From Alphaproteobacteria bacterium (GTDB taxonomy: Bacteria; Pseudomonadota; Alphaproteobacteria; UBA828), in assembly GCA_022826665.1 (NCBI GenBank), contig JAJDUK010000045.1:43503-107502 (forward strand): a stretch of 64,000 nt of DNA, written 5' to 3'. The position numbers were made by a program, and so were the translations under genes. This document shows positions 20,505-32,052 of this stretch, one piece after another. Under the pieces are notes generated by a model. The model saw only the letters and a program-made list of their open reading frames with translations, had not been told where the DNA came from and made no database searches. Positions within the stretch are counted from its first letter, which is position 1. Every line of letters starts with the position of its first letter.

Positions 20505-21992
20505 ATGGCCACTCGAGTCCCCCTCCAGGAAGCAACGACCGAGACGCCAAGCTATCGCTCTCCACCCAGCAACCTCGAAGCCGAGCAGGCGCTGCTCGGT
20601 GCGCTTCTGGTCAACAACGAGGCCGCCAGCCTGGTCAGCGCTTTTCTGTTGCCGGAGCACTTCTTCCTGCCGGTGCATGGCCGTATCTACGACGCCGTGC
20701 TCCGCATGGTCGAGCGTGGGCAGATCGCCAACCCGGTGACTCTCAAGCACTATTTCGAGCGCGACGAGGCGCTGGAGGAGGCCGGCGGCGGTCAGTATCT
20801 GGCCCGGCTCGCCGGCTCCGCCGTGACGGTGATCAACGCCGAGCACTACGGCCGGGCCATCCACGACCTGGCGCTGCGACGCTCCCTCGTCAGCATCGGC
20901 GAAGAGGTTGTGAACGACGCCTATGACGGGCCGCTCGATCAGCCGGCGGCGGAGCAGATCGAAACGGCCGAGCACAGCCTCTACCAGCTTGCCGAGGAGG
21001 GCCGCGTCGATCCCGGCGGGCAGCAGTTCGCCGCGCCGCTGACCAGCGCCGTCGAGATGATCAAGCAGGCCTATCAGCGCGACAGCCGGCTCACCGGCGC
21101 GCCGACCGGATTCGTCGATCTCGACCGCCTGCTTGGCGGTCTGCACGCCTCCGACCTGATCATCCTGGCGAGCCGTCCCGGCATGGGGAAGACGGCGCTC
21201 GCGACCAACATCTCCTTCAGTGCCGCATCCACTTTCAGCGCCGGCACCGAGGCCGGGTCGGCGGCCGACGGTGCCAAAGTCGCCTTCTTCTCCCTGGAAA
21301 TGTCGGCCGAGCAGCTCGCGACGCGGATCCTCGCCGAGCAGACCGAGATTTCGTCGGACAAGCTCCGGCGCGGCGAGGTGCGGGACGCGGATTTCGTCAG
21401 GATCGTCCGCGCCAGCCAGGCGATGGAGGCACTGCCGCTCTTCATCGACGATTCGCCTGCGCTCACCATCGCGGGCCTTCGCGCCCGCGCCCGCCGTCTC
21501 AAGCGCCGCCACGGCATCTCGCTGATCGTCGTCGACTATCTGCAGCTCATGCGGCCGACGACGAGCATGCGGCTCAACAACCGCGTGCAGGAGGTCTCGG
21601 AGATCACGCAGGGCCTCAAGGCGCTGGCCAAGGACCTGGACCTGCCGGTGCTCGCGTTGGCGCAGCTCAGCCGGGCCGTGGAGCAGCGCGACGACAAGCG
21701 GCCGCAGCTTGCGGACCTGCGCGAGTCGGGCTCGATCGAGCAGGACGCGGACGTGGTCATGTTCTTGTACCGCGAGCAGTACTACCTCGGACGCAAGGAG
21801 CCGGAAGAGGGCACCGCCGACCACGCCGAGTGGCAGGAGAAGATGGACAAGGTCCACAACAAGGCGGAGGTCATCATCGCCAAGCAGCGCCACGGGCCGA
21901 TCGGCAAGGTGGAACTCTATTTCAACGCGCTGCTGACCAAGTTCGACAATCTCGACAGGAGCCACGCGTCGGGCGACGACCCCCCGTTCTAG
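20505..21992 (+). CDS. dnaB: Replicative DNA helicase DnaB
   Basis: PPSNLEAEQALLGALLVNNEA, LIILASRPGMGKTALATNI, SLEMSAEQLATRIL, VVDYLQLM. Confidence 0.97.
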   Translation: MATRVPLQEATTETPSYRSPPSNLEAEQALLGALLVNNEAASLVSAFLLPEHFFLPVHGRIYDAVLRMVERGQIANPVTLKHYFERDEALEEAGGGQYLARLAGSAVTVINAEHYGRAIHDLALRRSLVSIGEEVVNDAYDGPLDQPAAEQIETAEHSLYQLAEEGRVDPGGQQFAAPLTSAVEMIKQAYQRDSRLTGAPTGFVDLDRLLGGLHASDLIILASRPGMGKTALATNISFSAASTFSAGTEAGSAADGAKVAFFSLEMSAEQLATRILAEQTEISSDKLRRGEVRDADFVRIVRASQAMEALPLFIDDSPALTIAGLRARARRLKRRHGISLIVVDYLQLMRPTTSMRLNNRVQEVSEITQGLKALAKDLDLPVLALAQLSRAVEQRDDKRPQLADLRESGSIEQDADVVMFLYREQYYLGRKEPEEGTADHAEWQEKMDKVHNKAEVIIAKQRHGPIGKVELYFNALLTKFDNLDRSHASGDDPPF

Positions 21993-22019
21993 TCTCCTGT
22001 TCGAAGGGTGTCTGGGCGT

Positions 22020-22520
22020 TTATGCGGCGGCGATCACCGCTCGTTTGGGAAGACGGGCCGGAACCCGCCCGCCCAGCACATCCAGCAGCACCTCGACCCG
22101 CTCGCGCGGCGCAAGCCGCAGGACGACCGCCGCGCACTCCACGAAGGGGCCGATCGCGATGGTCACGGCATCCCCCGGCTTCAAATCGGGAGGCTCGGGC
22201 GAGCTGACGCCGTCGGCCCCGGTCGCCTCCCTCAGTGCCGTGACGAATTCTTCGGGCAGCGCTCGAGGGCGCGGGCCGTCGGCGAGAAGCCGCTTCACCC
22301 CGAAGGTGCCGTTGATGGCGCGCCAGGGCTCGCGCCCAATATCGAGTTCCACGAACAGGTACTGTGGAAAGAGCGGCGCGTGCCCGCTCTCGAAGCGCTT
22401 TGCGCGGCGCCGGGAGCGTTCCATCACCGGCAGCCATACCCGATACCCCTGGCGCACCAGGTTTACCTCGGCGCGCTGCTCCTGATGGGGCCGCGTGTGG
22501 ACCACGTACCACTTACTCAT
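22020..22520 (-). CDS. NusG/RfaH-family specialised transcription antitermination factor
   Basis: NGN domain MSKWYVVHTRPHQEQRAEVNLVRQGYRVWLPVMERSRRRAKRFESGHAPLFPQYLFVELD plus KOW-like region LKPGDAVTIAIGPFVECAAVVLRLAPRERVEVLLDVLGGRVPARLP. Confidence 0.88.
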   Translation of the reverse strand: MSKWYVVHTRPHQEQRAEVNLVRQGYRVWLPVMERSRRRAKRFESGHAPLFPQYLFVELDIGREPWRAINGTFGVKRLLADGPRPRALPEEFVTALREATGADGVSSPEPPDLKPGDAVTIAIGPFVECAAVVLRLAPRERVEVLLDVLGGRVPARLPKRAVIAAA

Positions 22521-22762
22521 CCCTAACCTCCGACCGACTGCAACTGAGGCGCCGGAACTTTGCTGAACCAGAACCACTCCCAGCCATCATATCTCACATA
22601 GAACAAATAAGGTATATAAAAAGAACACATCCCGTATATGAAGCGGTGATGGCAGCCGGTGCTGTGCCACCGATACAGATATGGGGTGCGACAAGGATGG
22701 CCGCGAGGCCCCCGCTCCACTAACATCCCCGCCCGCATGAACGCGAGCCCGGCGGAGAGACG

Positions 22763-23698
22763 ATGAGCACGACATTCAAGGAGACCGAGTGGATCTGGCG
22801 CGACGGCGAATTCGTCCGTTGGCAGGACGCCACGGTCCATATCCTGGCCACCGCCGTTCAGTTCGGCTCCTCGGTCTTCGAGGGCATCCGCTGCTACGAC
22901 ACCGCCGGCGGCCCCGCCATCTTCCGCTTGGCTGAGCATCTGAAGCGGCTGCGCAATTCCGCGCGCATCTACCGCATGGAAGTCGGCTACAGCGACGAGG
23001 AGCTGACCGAAGCCTGCTTCGCCCTGATCCGGCGCAACGCACTCCGCCACTGCTACATCCGCCCGGTGATCATGCGCGGCTACGGCGCGATCGGGATGGA
23101 CGGCATCGGCAGCCCCATCGAGACCTGGATTCCGGCCTGGGAGTGGGGTGCCTATCTCGGTGCCGACGCCCTGGAGCGGGGCGTCGACGTTTGCGTCTCC
23201 TCGTGGAGCCGCGCCGCGCCCAACACCTTCCCCGGCATGGCCAAGGCCACCGGACACTACAACAACGCGCAGCTCATCAAGCTGGAGGCGATGGCCAACG
23301 GCTTCGTCGAGGCGATCGCGCTTACGCACGACGGCTTGATTAGCGAGGGCAGCGGCCAGAACCTCTTCGCTGTGATGGACGATGCCCTGCTGACGCCGCC
23401 GATCGACGGTAGCAACCTCTCCGGCATCACGCGGAACGCGGTGCTTACGATCGCCGCCGATCTCGACGTGCCGGTGCGCGAATGCCCGATGCCGCGCGAG
23501 CTGCTCTATTGCGCCGACGAGCTGTTCTTCTCCGGCACCGCGGCGGAGGTCACGCCGATTCGCTCCGTCGACCACATCACCATCGGCCCCGGCGGGATCG
23601 GCCCGGTCACGCGGCGCATCCAACGGCGTTTCTCCGACATCGTGAACGGCCGTTCCAACGACGATCACCGCTGGCTCACCCTGGTCCCGCCCGCCTGA
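22763..23698 (+). CDS. ilvE: Branched-chain amino acid aminotransferase
   Basis: Class IV aminotransferase: VFEGIRCYDTAGGPAIFRLAEHLKRL, KATGHYNNAQLIKLEA, ELFFSGTAAEVTPI. Confidence 0.94.
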   Translation: MSTTFKETEWIWRDGEFVRWQDATVHILATAVQFGSSVFEGIRCYDTAGGPAIFRLAEHLKRLRNSARIYRMEVGYSDEELTEACFALIRRNALRHCYIRPVIMRGYGAIGMDGIGSPIETWIPAWEWGAYLGADALERGVDVCVSSWSRAAPNTFPGMAKATGHYNNAQLIKLEAMANGFVEAIALTHDGLISEGSGQNLFAVMDDALLTPPIDGSNLSGITRNAVLTIAADLDVPVRECPMPRELLYCADELFFSGTAAEVTPIRSVDHITIGPGGIGPVTRRIQRRFSDIVNGRSNDDHRWLTLVPPA

Positions 23699-23744
23699 GC
23701 CGAGTCACGATCGTGGTACGCCCCTTGCGTAAGGGAAATTCGGT

Positions 23745-24608
23745 GTGACCGAGAGCCACGATCGCGCGGCCTCGCTTGCGGACCGGCTCTTCGCCGAGAA
23801 CGTCGAGGGCCTGCCGTTCCGTCGCTTCCGCGGCGTCGACTGCCCGGCGTCCCTGGATGAGGGTTATCGCGTCCAGAGCCTGCTCAACCGGCGGTTTGCG
23901 GAGGCCGGGCGGGGCGCAACCGCCGGCTACAAAGTGGGCCTCACCTCCGAAGCCATCCAGACCATGTACGGGAGCGACCAGCCGATTAGTGGCGTGGTCT
24001 TCGAGACAGGGGTGCACCGCTCCCCTGCCCGCATCGCGCTCGCCGACTACACCCACCTCGGAATCGAGTTCGAGCTTGCAGTCGAGATCGGAGGCGAATT
24101 CCGGCCCGAGGACGCGCCGTTCACGCTGGAGGATGCGCGCGCCCGCGTCGTCGCCTGCATGCCGGCCTTCGAGCTGATCGAGGACCGCAACGCAGACCAC
24201 GACGACGTCGACGCACTCTCCATCCTCGTGGACAATGCCTGGTGCGCCGGTGTGGTACTGGGATCGCCCCGAACCGATTGGCGCTCCCTCGATCTCGCCG
24301 GCACCCCGGTTTCACTCAGGGTCAACGATGGACCTCCGATGCGAGCGGTGACGGGTGCCGCCATGGGCAACCCGCTGAACTCCCTCGTCTGGCTCGCCAA
24401 CCAGCTTGCCTCTCGCGAGACGACATTGGAGGCGGGCATGATCGTGATGACCGGGAGCACGCTCGCCACGCAGTTCCCGGCAGCGGGCGATCGCTTCGTC
24501 TACGAGATCGAGGGGCTGGGCGCAGCGGAAGCGACGATCGTCCGAATTTGCGATCCAGTCGATTACCCGGCTGAGCCGGGGCGGCGTGTGATGACGACGT
24601 CGCGGTGA
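23745..24608 (+). CDS. 2-keto-4-pentenoate hydratase / fumarylacetoacetate hydrolase-fold protein (MhpD-like)
   Basis: AGYKVGLTSEAIQ, HLGIEFELAVEIG, GNPLNSLVWLANQL; GTG start. Confidence 0.85.
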   Translation: MTESHDRAASLADRLFAENVEGLPFRRFRGVDCPASLDEGYRVQSLLNRRFAEAGRGATAGYKVGLTSEAIQTMYGSDQPISGVVFETGVHRSPARIALADYTHLGIEFELAVEIGGEFRPEDAPFTLEDARARVVACMPAFELIEDRNADHDDVDALSILVDNAWCAGVVLGSPRTDWRSLDLAGTPVSLRVNDGPPMRAVTGAAMGNPLNSLVWLANQLASRETTLEAGMIVMTGSTLATQFPAAGDRFVYEIEGLGAAEATIVRICDPVDYPAEPGRRVMTTSR

Positions 24609-25711
24609 ACACCGACGCAAAGCAACAGTCCGAGACCCAGCATCAGGCTCAGCATTGCGCTGCCGCCGTAGGAGATCAGGGGCAGCGGCAGGCCCACGAT
24701 GGGGATCAGGCCGATCACCATCGCGACATTGAAGAAGACGTGGAAGAAGAACGTGACCGTGATCCCCATGCCCAGCAGGCGGCCGAAGTGGTTGTTGCTG
24801 CGGGCCGAGATCACCACGCCGTAGGTGGCAATCCCCAGGTACAACAGAAGGACGCCGGCCACGCCGAAGAAGCCCAGCTCCTCCGCCATCATCGTGAAGA
24901 TAAAGTCGGTCTGCTTCTCCGGCAGGAAGTTGAGGTGGCTTTGCGTTCCCTGGAGGTACCCCTTGCCGAACAGGCCGCCGGAGCCGAGCGCGATCTTCGA
25001 CTGCAGGATGTGGTAGCCGGCGCCGAGCGGGTCCGCCTCGGGGTTGAAGAACGTGAGAATGCGCGCCCTCTGATACTCGTGCAGGAACTGCCAGACGACA
25101 GGCCCGGAGCCGAGCGCGAGCACGACGGCGACGCCGATCTTCCACGCCTTGAGCCCGGCCAGGAACAGCATGATCGCGCCACCGAGCGCGAGCAGCAGCG
25201 CGGTCCCCAGATCGGGCTGGCGCAGGATCAGCGCGGCGGGCGCGACAATCATGAGCAGCGGTAGGAGATAGGTGCGGATGCGGCCGATCCCCTCGAGCGG
25301 GACACCGTGAAAATAGCGCGCGAGCGCGAGGATCAGCGCGATCTTCATGAGCTCCGACGGCTGTAGCTGGATCACCCCCAGGTCGATCCAGCGCTGCGCC
25401 CCCTTCCCCGCAGCGCCGAGCAGCTCCACACCCACCAGCAGGGCGAAGGCGAGGACGTAGATCGTGTACGCCGCGCGCAGCCAGAAGCCGATATCGATGA
25501 GCGACACGCCGAGCATCAGCAGGAGACCCGCGCCGAACCAGACCATCTGGCGAGACGCCCAAGGCTCGGTGGCGCCGCCGGAGGCGGAAATCAGCATTCC
25601 GATGCCGACCGCGCCAACCGTGCAGACGAGGACGACCAGGAACCAGTCGAGCCGAAGCAGCCGTTCGGCGACCCCGAAGCCCTGACGGCTGCTGACTTCG
25701 AACTGCGCCAT
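24563..25711 (-). CDS. rodA: Rod shape-determining SEDS glycosyltransferase RodA (MrdB)
   Basis: SEDS family: IDLGVIQLQPSELMKIALILALARYF, GLFGKGYLQGTQSHLNFLPEKQTDFIFTMMAEELGF. Confidence 0.96.
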   Translation of the reverse strand: MAQFEVSSRQGFGVAERLLRLDWFLVVLVCTVGAVGIGMLISASGGATEPWASRQMVWFGAGLLLMLGVSLIDIGFWLRAAYTIYVLAFALLVGVELLGAAGKGAQRWIDLGVIQLQPSELMKIALILALARYFHGVPLEGIGRIRTYLLPLLMIVAPAALILRQPDLGTALLLALGGAIMLFLAGLKAWKIGVAVVLALGSGPVVWQFLHEYQRARILTFFNPEADPLGAGYHILQSKIALGSGGLFGKGYLQGTQSHLNFLPEKQTDFIFTMMAEELGFFGVAGVLLLYLGIATYGVVISARSNNHFGRLLGMGITVTFFFHVFFNVAMVIGLIPIVGLPLPLISYGGSAMLSLMLGLGLLLCVGVHRDVVITRRPGSAG

Positions 25712-27594
25712 CAGGCGGTCTCGTGCGGGCGGATCAGCGCCTCGAGGTTGCGGGCGCGGCCCGAGGGGTCGCGGCGCTGAACCTCACGCAGAATGTCGCG
25801 GGCGATGGGCGCCGCCACGGTGCCGCCGCTGCCGCCATGCTCGACCACGACCGCAACGCAGTAGCGCGGCCGCTCCAACGGCGCGTAGGCAACGAAGAGC
25901 GCGTGGTCGCGCTCCTTCCACGGGCGGTCTTCGTTCTTTATCACCCCAGCGCGGTGCTCGCGTTCCGAGATCCGCCGCACCTGCACGCTCCCGGTCTTGC
26001 CGGCCATGGCCAACGCGGGCTCTTCGATACGCGCGCGATAGGCGGTGCCCTTGGGCTCGTTCACGACAAAATTCATGCCCTTGCGGACGATATCCAAATG
26101 GGCGGGCGAAAGCCCCATTGGGTCGAACGTCTCGCCCTCCCGCGGCACCGGCTGTCCGTCCCGGATGACCTCCGCCAGGAGCCGAGGCTCCACCGCGATG
26201 CCGCCGTTGGCGATACGCGCGACCATCACCGCGAGCTGAAGCGGCGTTGTGAGGAGATAGCCCTGGCCGATACCCACGACCAGCGTCTCGCCGCCCTGCC
26301 AGGGCTCGCCAATCCTGGCAAGCTTCCACTCGCGCGTCGGCACCAGGCCTGGCTTTTCCCCCGGCAGTTCGATGTCGAGCTTCCTGCCGAAGCCGAAGCG
26401 CTCCGACATCGCCGCGATCCGGTCTATGCCGACGCGCTTTGCCACCTCGTAGAAGTAGACATCGCAGGACTCCATGAGGCCCTGCACCATGGCGACGTGC
26501 CCGTGACCATAGCGCCGCCAGCAGCGGAACCGGCGTTTCCCGAGCTTTATGGAACCGTCGCAATAGAAACGCTGGTAAGGGCTCACTTCGCCGCTTTCGA
26601 GCGCAGCCAGCGCCACGATCATCTTGAATGTGGAGCCCGGCGAATACTGGCCGGCGATCGACTTGTTGCTGAGCGGGAAGCGCGGATGGCCGATCAGCTC
26701 CCGCCATTGCCGCTGGCTGATGCCGGAAGTGAAGAGGTTGGGGTCGTAGTTCGGCATCGACGCCAGCGCCAGGATCTCACCCGAATGGACGTCGAGGACC
26801 ACGGCCGATCCGCTCTCTTCGCCGAAGCGGGCCGCGACGTACTGCTGAAGCCCGAGGTCGATGGTCAGCATGTGGTCGTCGCCCGGCCGGCCGGTCCTGC
26901 GGCTCAGCTCGCGGATGACGCGGCCGTAGGCGTTTACCTCGACTTGCCGGGAGCCGGCCTCGCCCCGCAGCGAGCTTTCCAGAACCTTCTCGGCGCCGTT
27001 CTTGCCGATGCGGAAGTCGGGCAGCGTGAGCAGCGGATCGTCCGTCCGCTCCAAATCCGATTCGTTGACGGCACCGACGTAGCCGACGATGTGGACCGTA
27101 TCGCGGCCGAAGGCGTAGAGGCGGCGGCTGCCCACGTCGATCATCACGCCGGGCAAGTCGGGCGCGTTGACCTCGATCTGCGAGACCTCGTCCCACGTCA
27201 GGTTCTCGCGGACCGTGATGGGGACGAATCTCTGCTTGCGCCTGGCCTCGCGCAGGACCCGCTCGCGGTCGTGGTCCTCGATCGGCACCAGCGCTGCGAT
27301 TTCGTCCAGCGCCTTGTCGAGATTCATCGCCGCCTCGGGGACAACGACCAGCCGATAATTCAGCCGATTCTCCGCAAGCACCTGGCCGAAGCGGTCGAAG
27401 ATGCGGCCCCGCGCCGGCGGCAGAAGCTGCATGTTGATGCGGTTCTCGTCGGCGAGAACCTGATAGCGCTCGGAATCCACGACCTGGAGCTGATAGAGGC
27501 GCCCGGCGAGGCCGGCCGTAAGAAGCGCCTGCGCGCCGCCCACGATGATCGCGCGGCGCGTGAAAATGTTGGCGCGTCCCGTTTCGCCCCGCAT
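25711..27594 (-). CDS. mrdA: Penicillin-binding protein 2 (MrdA)
   Basis: GQYSPGSTFKMIVALAALESG, KTGSVQV; next to rodA. Confidence 0.96.
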   Translation of the reverse strand: MRGETGRANIFTRRAIIVGGAQALLTAGLAGRLYQLQVVDSERYQVLADENRINMQLLPPARGRIFDRFGQVLAENRLNYRLVVVPEAAMNLDKALDEIAALVPIEDHDRERVLREARRKQRFVPITVRENLTWDEVSQIEVNAPDLPGVMIDVGSRRLYAFGRDTVHIVGYVGAVNESDLERTDDPLLTLPDFRIGKNGAEKVLESSLRGEAGSRQVEVNAYGRVIRELSRRTGRPGDDHMLTIDLGLQQYVAARFGEESGSAVVLDVHSGEILALASMPNYDPNLFTSGISQRQWRELIGHPRFPLSNKSIAGQYSPGSTFKMIVALAALESGEVSPYQRFYCDGSIKLGKRRFRCWRRYGHGHVAMVQGLMESCDVYFYEVAKRVGIDRIAAMSERFGFGRKLDIELPGEKPGLVPTREWKLARIGEPWQGGETLVVGIGQGYLLTTPLQLAVMVARIANGGIAVEPRLLAEVIRDGQPVPREGETFDPMGLSPAHLDIVRKGMNFVVNEPKGTAYRARIEEPALAMAGKTGSVQVRRISEREHRAGVIKNEDRPWKERDHALFVAYAPLERPRYCVAVVVEHGGSGGTVAAPIARDILREVQRRDPSGRARNLEALIRPHETA

Positions 27595-27595
27595 C

Positions 27596-28111
27596 TCACT
27601 CAGGCCGCGCGGCGGCGAGCACGCCGAGGGGACGGAACAACAGCACGAATATCGGGAAGAGCAGCAACGTCAACACGACCTGCACGACGATGGGCAGCGG
27701 CGGGACCAGCGCACCGAAGCAGGCGGAACTGATGATCCAGCTGAGCAGCCCGACCGCCGGCATGACCAGGGAGAAGCCCCACCAGACGACGAGAAACGGC
27801 TTGCCGCGGAAGAAGGTGCGCTGCGAGGCGACGACTCCCTGAACGATGAGAAGCACCAGCGCTGTCATGCCGAGCGGCGTTGCGGCGAGAAGGTCTTGAA
27901 GCACGCCGATGCCGAAGGTCGCCACGTAGGGGAAACGCTCGGGCCGGTAGATGGTCCAGTAGAAGATCGCCATCACGGCGAAAGCCGGCGTGACCTCGAC
28001 GAACGCCGGCAGCCGCCAGGGGAGCGACGCCGCGAAGACGAGCATCACCGTGACGGTCACCGGGATCGCGCCGCGCACAGAGCGGTCGGCCCATTGTAGC
28101 CAGTCGCCCAT
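27596..28111 (-). CDS. mreD: Rod shape-determining protein MreD
   Basis: Small polytopic membrane protein between mreC and mrdA; MGDWLQWADRSVRGAIPVTVTVML…DLLAATPLGMTAL. Confidence 0.88.
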   Translation of the reverse strand: MGDWLQWADRSVRGAIPVTVTVMLVFAASLPWRLPAFVEVTPAFAVMAIFYWTIYRPERFPYVATFGIGVLQDLLAATPLGMTALVLLIVQGVVASQRTFFRGKPFLVVWWGFSLVMPAVGLLSWIISSACFGALVPPLPIVVQVVLTLLLFPIFVLLFRPLGVLAAARPE

Positions 28112-28992
28112 TACCGCAGGCTCCCGGCGCGTTCGGCGCGGCGCGTTTCGGGCAAGACCCCCGGCACCACGTAGTCGAGGACGGTAACGTAATCGAGCCG
28201 CTCCCACACCACGAAGGGCTGCACCGTCGCGCGGTCCTTGTCGACCGCAGACACGATCCCGACATCGAGCGCCGGCGGGAACATCCCGCCCTCTCCCGAC
28301 GTCACGACGCGATCACCTGGCTTTGCCCTGGCATCGGTCGCGAGGAAGGCGAGGTAGGGATGCGGGCTGTTGTCGCCGCGCAGGATCGTCCGGTCACGGC
28401 TCTCCTCCAGGACGACGGGAATACGGGAGTTGAGGTCGGTCAGCAGGAGAATTCGCGCCGTGTGATCGCCGGCCTCCAACACGCGGCCTACCAGTCCGTC
28501 GTGGTTGACCACCGCCTGGCCCTTGCGCACCCCGTGGGATTGGCCCGCGTTGACCAGGACCATGTGGATGAACGGCCCGCCGGAATCCGCGATAACGCGG
28601 GCCGTGACGAAACGCGCCCGCTGGTCGGGCACGACCTTGAGCATTCGCCGGAACATCTCGTTTTCGTAACCGAGCTGCTCGGCCACCGCCTGCCACTTGC
28701 GGAGCTGGGCGTTGTCGTGCGCCAGCTGCTCGTTACGCTCGTGAACGCTCATGATGCCGTCCAGCTCGTCGAACCCGCTGGCGATCGTTGCCGCAGGTTG
28801 CGAGAAGAAGGCGAAAATCGGGGCAACGGTGTCGACGACGCCGACGCGTATCGTCTCCACGACGCGTGGCTCCGCCTGGCTCAGGATCATCAGGGTGATC
28901 GCCGCGCAGGCCAGCATTGCGTAGCCAAAGCGCTGGGCGAAGACCCTGCCCGGCACGGCCAGGACGAGATTGCGCCCTCGGCCTACCCTCAC
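28111..28992 (-). CDS. mreC: Rod shape-determining protein MreC
   Basis: FVTARVIADSGGPFIHMVLVNAGQSHGVRKGQAVVNHDGLVGRVLE. Confidence 0.94.
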   Translation of the reverse strand: MRVGRGRNLVLAVPGRVFAQRFGYAMLACAAITLMILSQAEPRVVETIRVGVVDTVAPIFAFFSQPAATIASGFDELDGIMSVHERNEQLAHDNAQLRKWQAVAEQLGYENEMFRRMLKVVPDQRARFVTARVIADSGGPFIHMVLVNAGQSHGVRKGQAVVNHDGLVGRVLEAGDHTARILLLTDLNSRIPVVLEESRDRTILRGDNSPHPYLAFLATDARAKPGDRVVTSGEGGMFPPALDVGIVSAVDKDRATVQPFVVWERLDYVTVLDYVVPGVLPETRRAERAGSLR

Positions 28993-29048
28993 TCAGACCT
29001 CCAAACGTTACGCGGCGAATTCCGAATCGGGCCCGCGTAGCGGGAAAC

Positions 29049-30104
<1,056 letters not shown>

Positions 30105-30153
30105 CTAAACGGCAGCGGGGCAGGCAGGCTGCAGCCGGGGCCCACCCCGTCGT

Positions 30154-31713
30154 TCAAGCTGACAACGCCTCCGGAGCCGTCTTCTGCCGCTTGACCAGAA
30201 GCTTGTTGAGCGCGTGCACATAGGCCAGTACCGAGGCCACGATGGTATCGATATGCGCACTGTGCCCGTTCACTGTTCTCCCGTTTTCCTCCAGCCGCAC
30301 GCTCACTTCGGCCTGGGCATCGGTGCCTTCCGTCACCGCATGAACCTGATAAAGCTGTAGCTTGGCCTCGTGCGGGTAAATCGCCTTGATGGCGTTGAAA
30401 GCCGCATCCACGGGGCCGTTCCCGGTGGCTTGCGCCTCCGCCTGCTCGCCGTCGACGGCGAGCGTGAGAGACGCCTCCTGCGGTCCTGACGAGCCGCAGG
30501 ACACCGAGAGGGACCCGAACTTGATGCGGTCGTTTGCGCCGGCGACTTCTGTGTCCACCAGCGCGATGATGTCCTCGTCGAAGAGTTCTTTCTTCTTGTC
30601 GGCGAGGTCCTTGAAACGCACGAACGCCTCCTGAAGTGCGTTGTCGCCGAGCTCGGTGTAGCCGAGGCTCCGCAGCTTTTCGCGGAAGGCGTGGCGGCCC
30701 GAATGCTTGCCCATGACCAGCGTCGACTGCACCAGGCCGACCGATTCGGGCGTCATGATCTCGTATGTCTGTGCGTCCTTGAGGACGCCGTCCTGGTGAA
30801 TTCCCGCTTCGTGGGCGAAGGCATTGGCACCCACGATCGCCTTGTTGGGCTGCACGACGAAGCCGGTCACCGCCGAGACCAGACGCGAGGCGCGCATGAT
30901 GTTCTCGGTCTTCACGCCGGTCTCGTAGCTCAAGAGGTCGTTGCGCGTCCGCAACGCCATGACGATCTCTTCCATCGCGGCGTTGCCGGCGCGCTCGCCG
31001 AGCCCGTTGATGGTGCACTCCACCTGCCGGGCGCCCGCCTGCACGGCGCTCAGCGAGTTGGCGACGGCTAGCCCCAAGTCGTTGTGGCAATGGACCGAGA
31101 GCACGGCCTTGTCGATGTTGGGCACCCGGTCGAAGAGCATGGCGATCAGCGACGCGAACTCCTCCGGCATGGCGTAGCCCACGGTGTCGGGGATGTTGAT
31201 GGTGCCGGCGCCGGCCTTGATCGCCGATTCGACGCAGCGGCAGAGGAAGTCGTGCTCGGTGCGCGAGCCGTCCTCGCAGGACCACTCCACGTCGTCGGTG
31301 AACTTGCGGGCGTAGCTCACGCTGTCGATTACCGCCGCGTGCACGTCCTCGGGCTCCATCTGCAGCTTGACGCTCATGTGGAGCGGGCTGGTCGAGATGA
31401 AGGTGTGAATGCGGCCGGACTTGGCCGGCGCAAGTGCCTCGGCTGCGCGGTCGATATCCCGCCTTCCGGCACGGGCAAGACCGCACACGGTGCTCTCGGT
31501 CACCACCTTGGCGACCTCGCGCACCGCTTCGAAATCGCCGTTGGACGCGATGGGGAAGCCGGCCTCGATCACGTCGACCCTCATCTCCTCGAGGACCTCG
31601 GCGATCCGGAGCTTCTCCTCAAGATTCATTGACGCGCCCGGCGACTGCTCGCCATCGCGCATCGTCGTATCGAATATTCGGACTCGGTTTCCTGTCTCGG
31701 TCATAACGGGCAT
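30154..31713 (-). CDS. leuA: 2-isopropylmalate synthase
   Basis: [52 protein letters not shown]. Confidence 0.96.
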   Translation of the reverse strand: MPVMTETGNRVRIFDTTMRDGEQSPGASMNLEEKLRIAEVLEEMRVDVIEAGFPIASNGDFEAVREVAKVVTESTVCGLARAGRRDIDRAAEALAPAKSGRIHTFISTSPLHMSVKLQMEPEDVHAAVIDSVSYARKFTDDVEWSCEDGSRTEHDFLCRCVESAIKAGAGTINIPDTVGYAMPEEFASLIAMLFDRVPNIDKAVLSVHCHNDLGLAVANSLSAVQAGARQVECTINGLGERAGNAAMEEIVMALRTRNDLLSYETGVKTENIMRASRLVSAVTGFVVQPNKAIVGANAFAHEAGIHQDGVLKDAQTYEIMTPESVGLVQSTLVMGKHSGRHAFREKLRSLGYTELGDNALQEAFVRFKDLADKKKELFDEDIIALVDTEVAGANDRIKFGSLSVSCGSSGPQEASLTLAVDGEQAEAQATGNGPVDAAFNAIKAIYPHEAKLQLYQVHAVTEGTDAQAEVSVRLEENGRTVNGHSAHIDTIVASVLAYVHALNKLLVKRQKTAPEALSA

Positions 31714-32052
31714 CCTTTCACCCCGGCGGCTACGACGGTCATCGCACTCCCCTGGTCGGTCGGCCGATTGTGCACGGCGAACCGCTCAGGGGCAGCTAAG
31801 TCGCAGCCCGCGTAGGGTGGAATGTGCCGTGGCCGCAGCGTCGCGCAATTGGTGCGTGCCTGCCGGTTCAGTCTCCGTCGGCACTGTCATCGGACCATGG
31901 CCCTCGACCCCATTCGCACGACATAAGCAGCCATCCGGTGCGGCACAAGATCGGCTCGCCGCCCGGGTTCTGGGAACTTGTACGCCCAACTCCTTGGGCG
32001 AAGCAACGAATTTGTCGCCTTGCGATGAAGCCCCTGCTTGTGCCGGGAGTCG

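Noticed and set aside
20397-21965. 522-aa - strand ORF
   Set aside because: Antisense shadow of dnaB
25723-27732. 669-aa + strand ORF
   Set aside because: Antisense shadow of mrdA (PBP2) in GC-rich DNA; Arg/His-rich translation with no recognisable domain
31714-32052. 340-bp gap before leuA examined for a Leu attenuator
   Set aside because: No Leu-rich leader peptide or clear terminator/antiterminator pair could be read by eye
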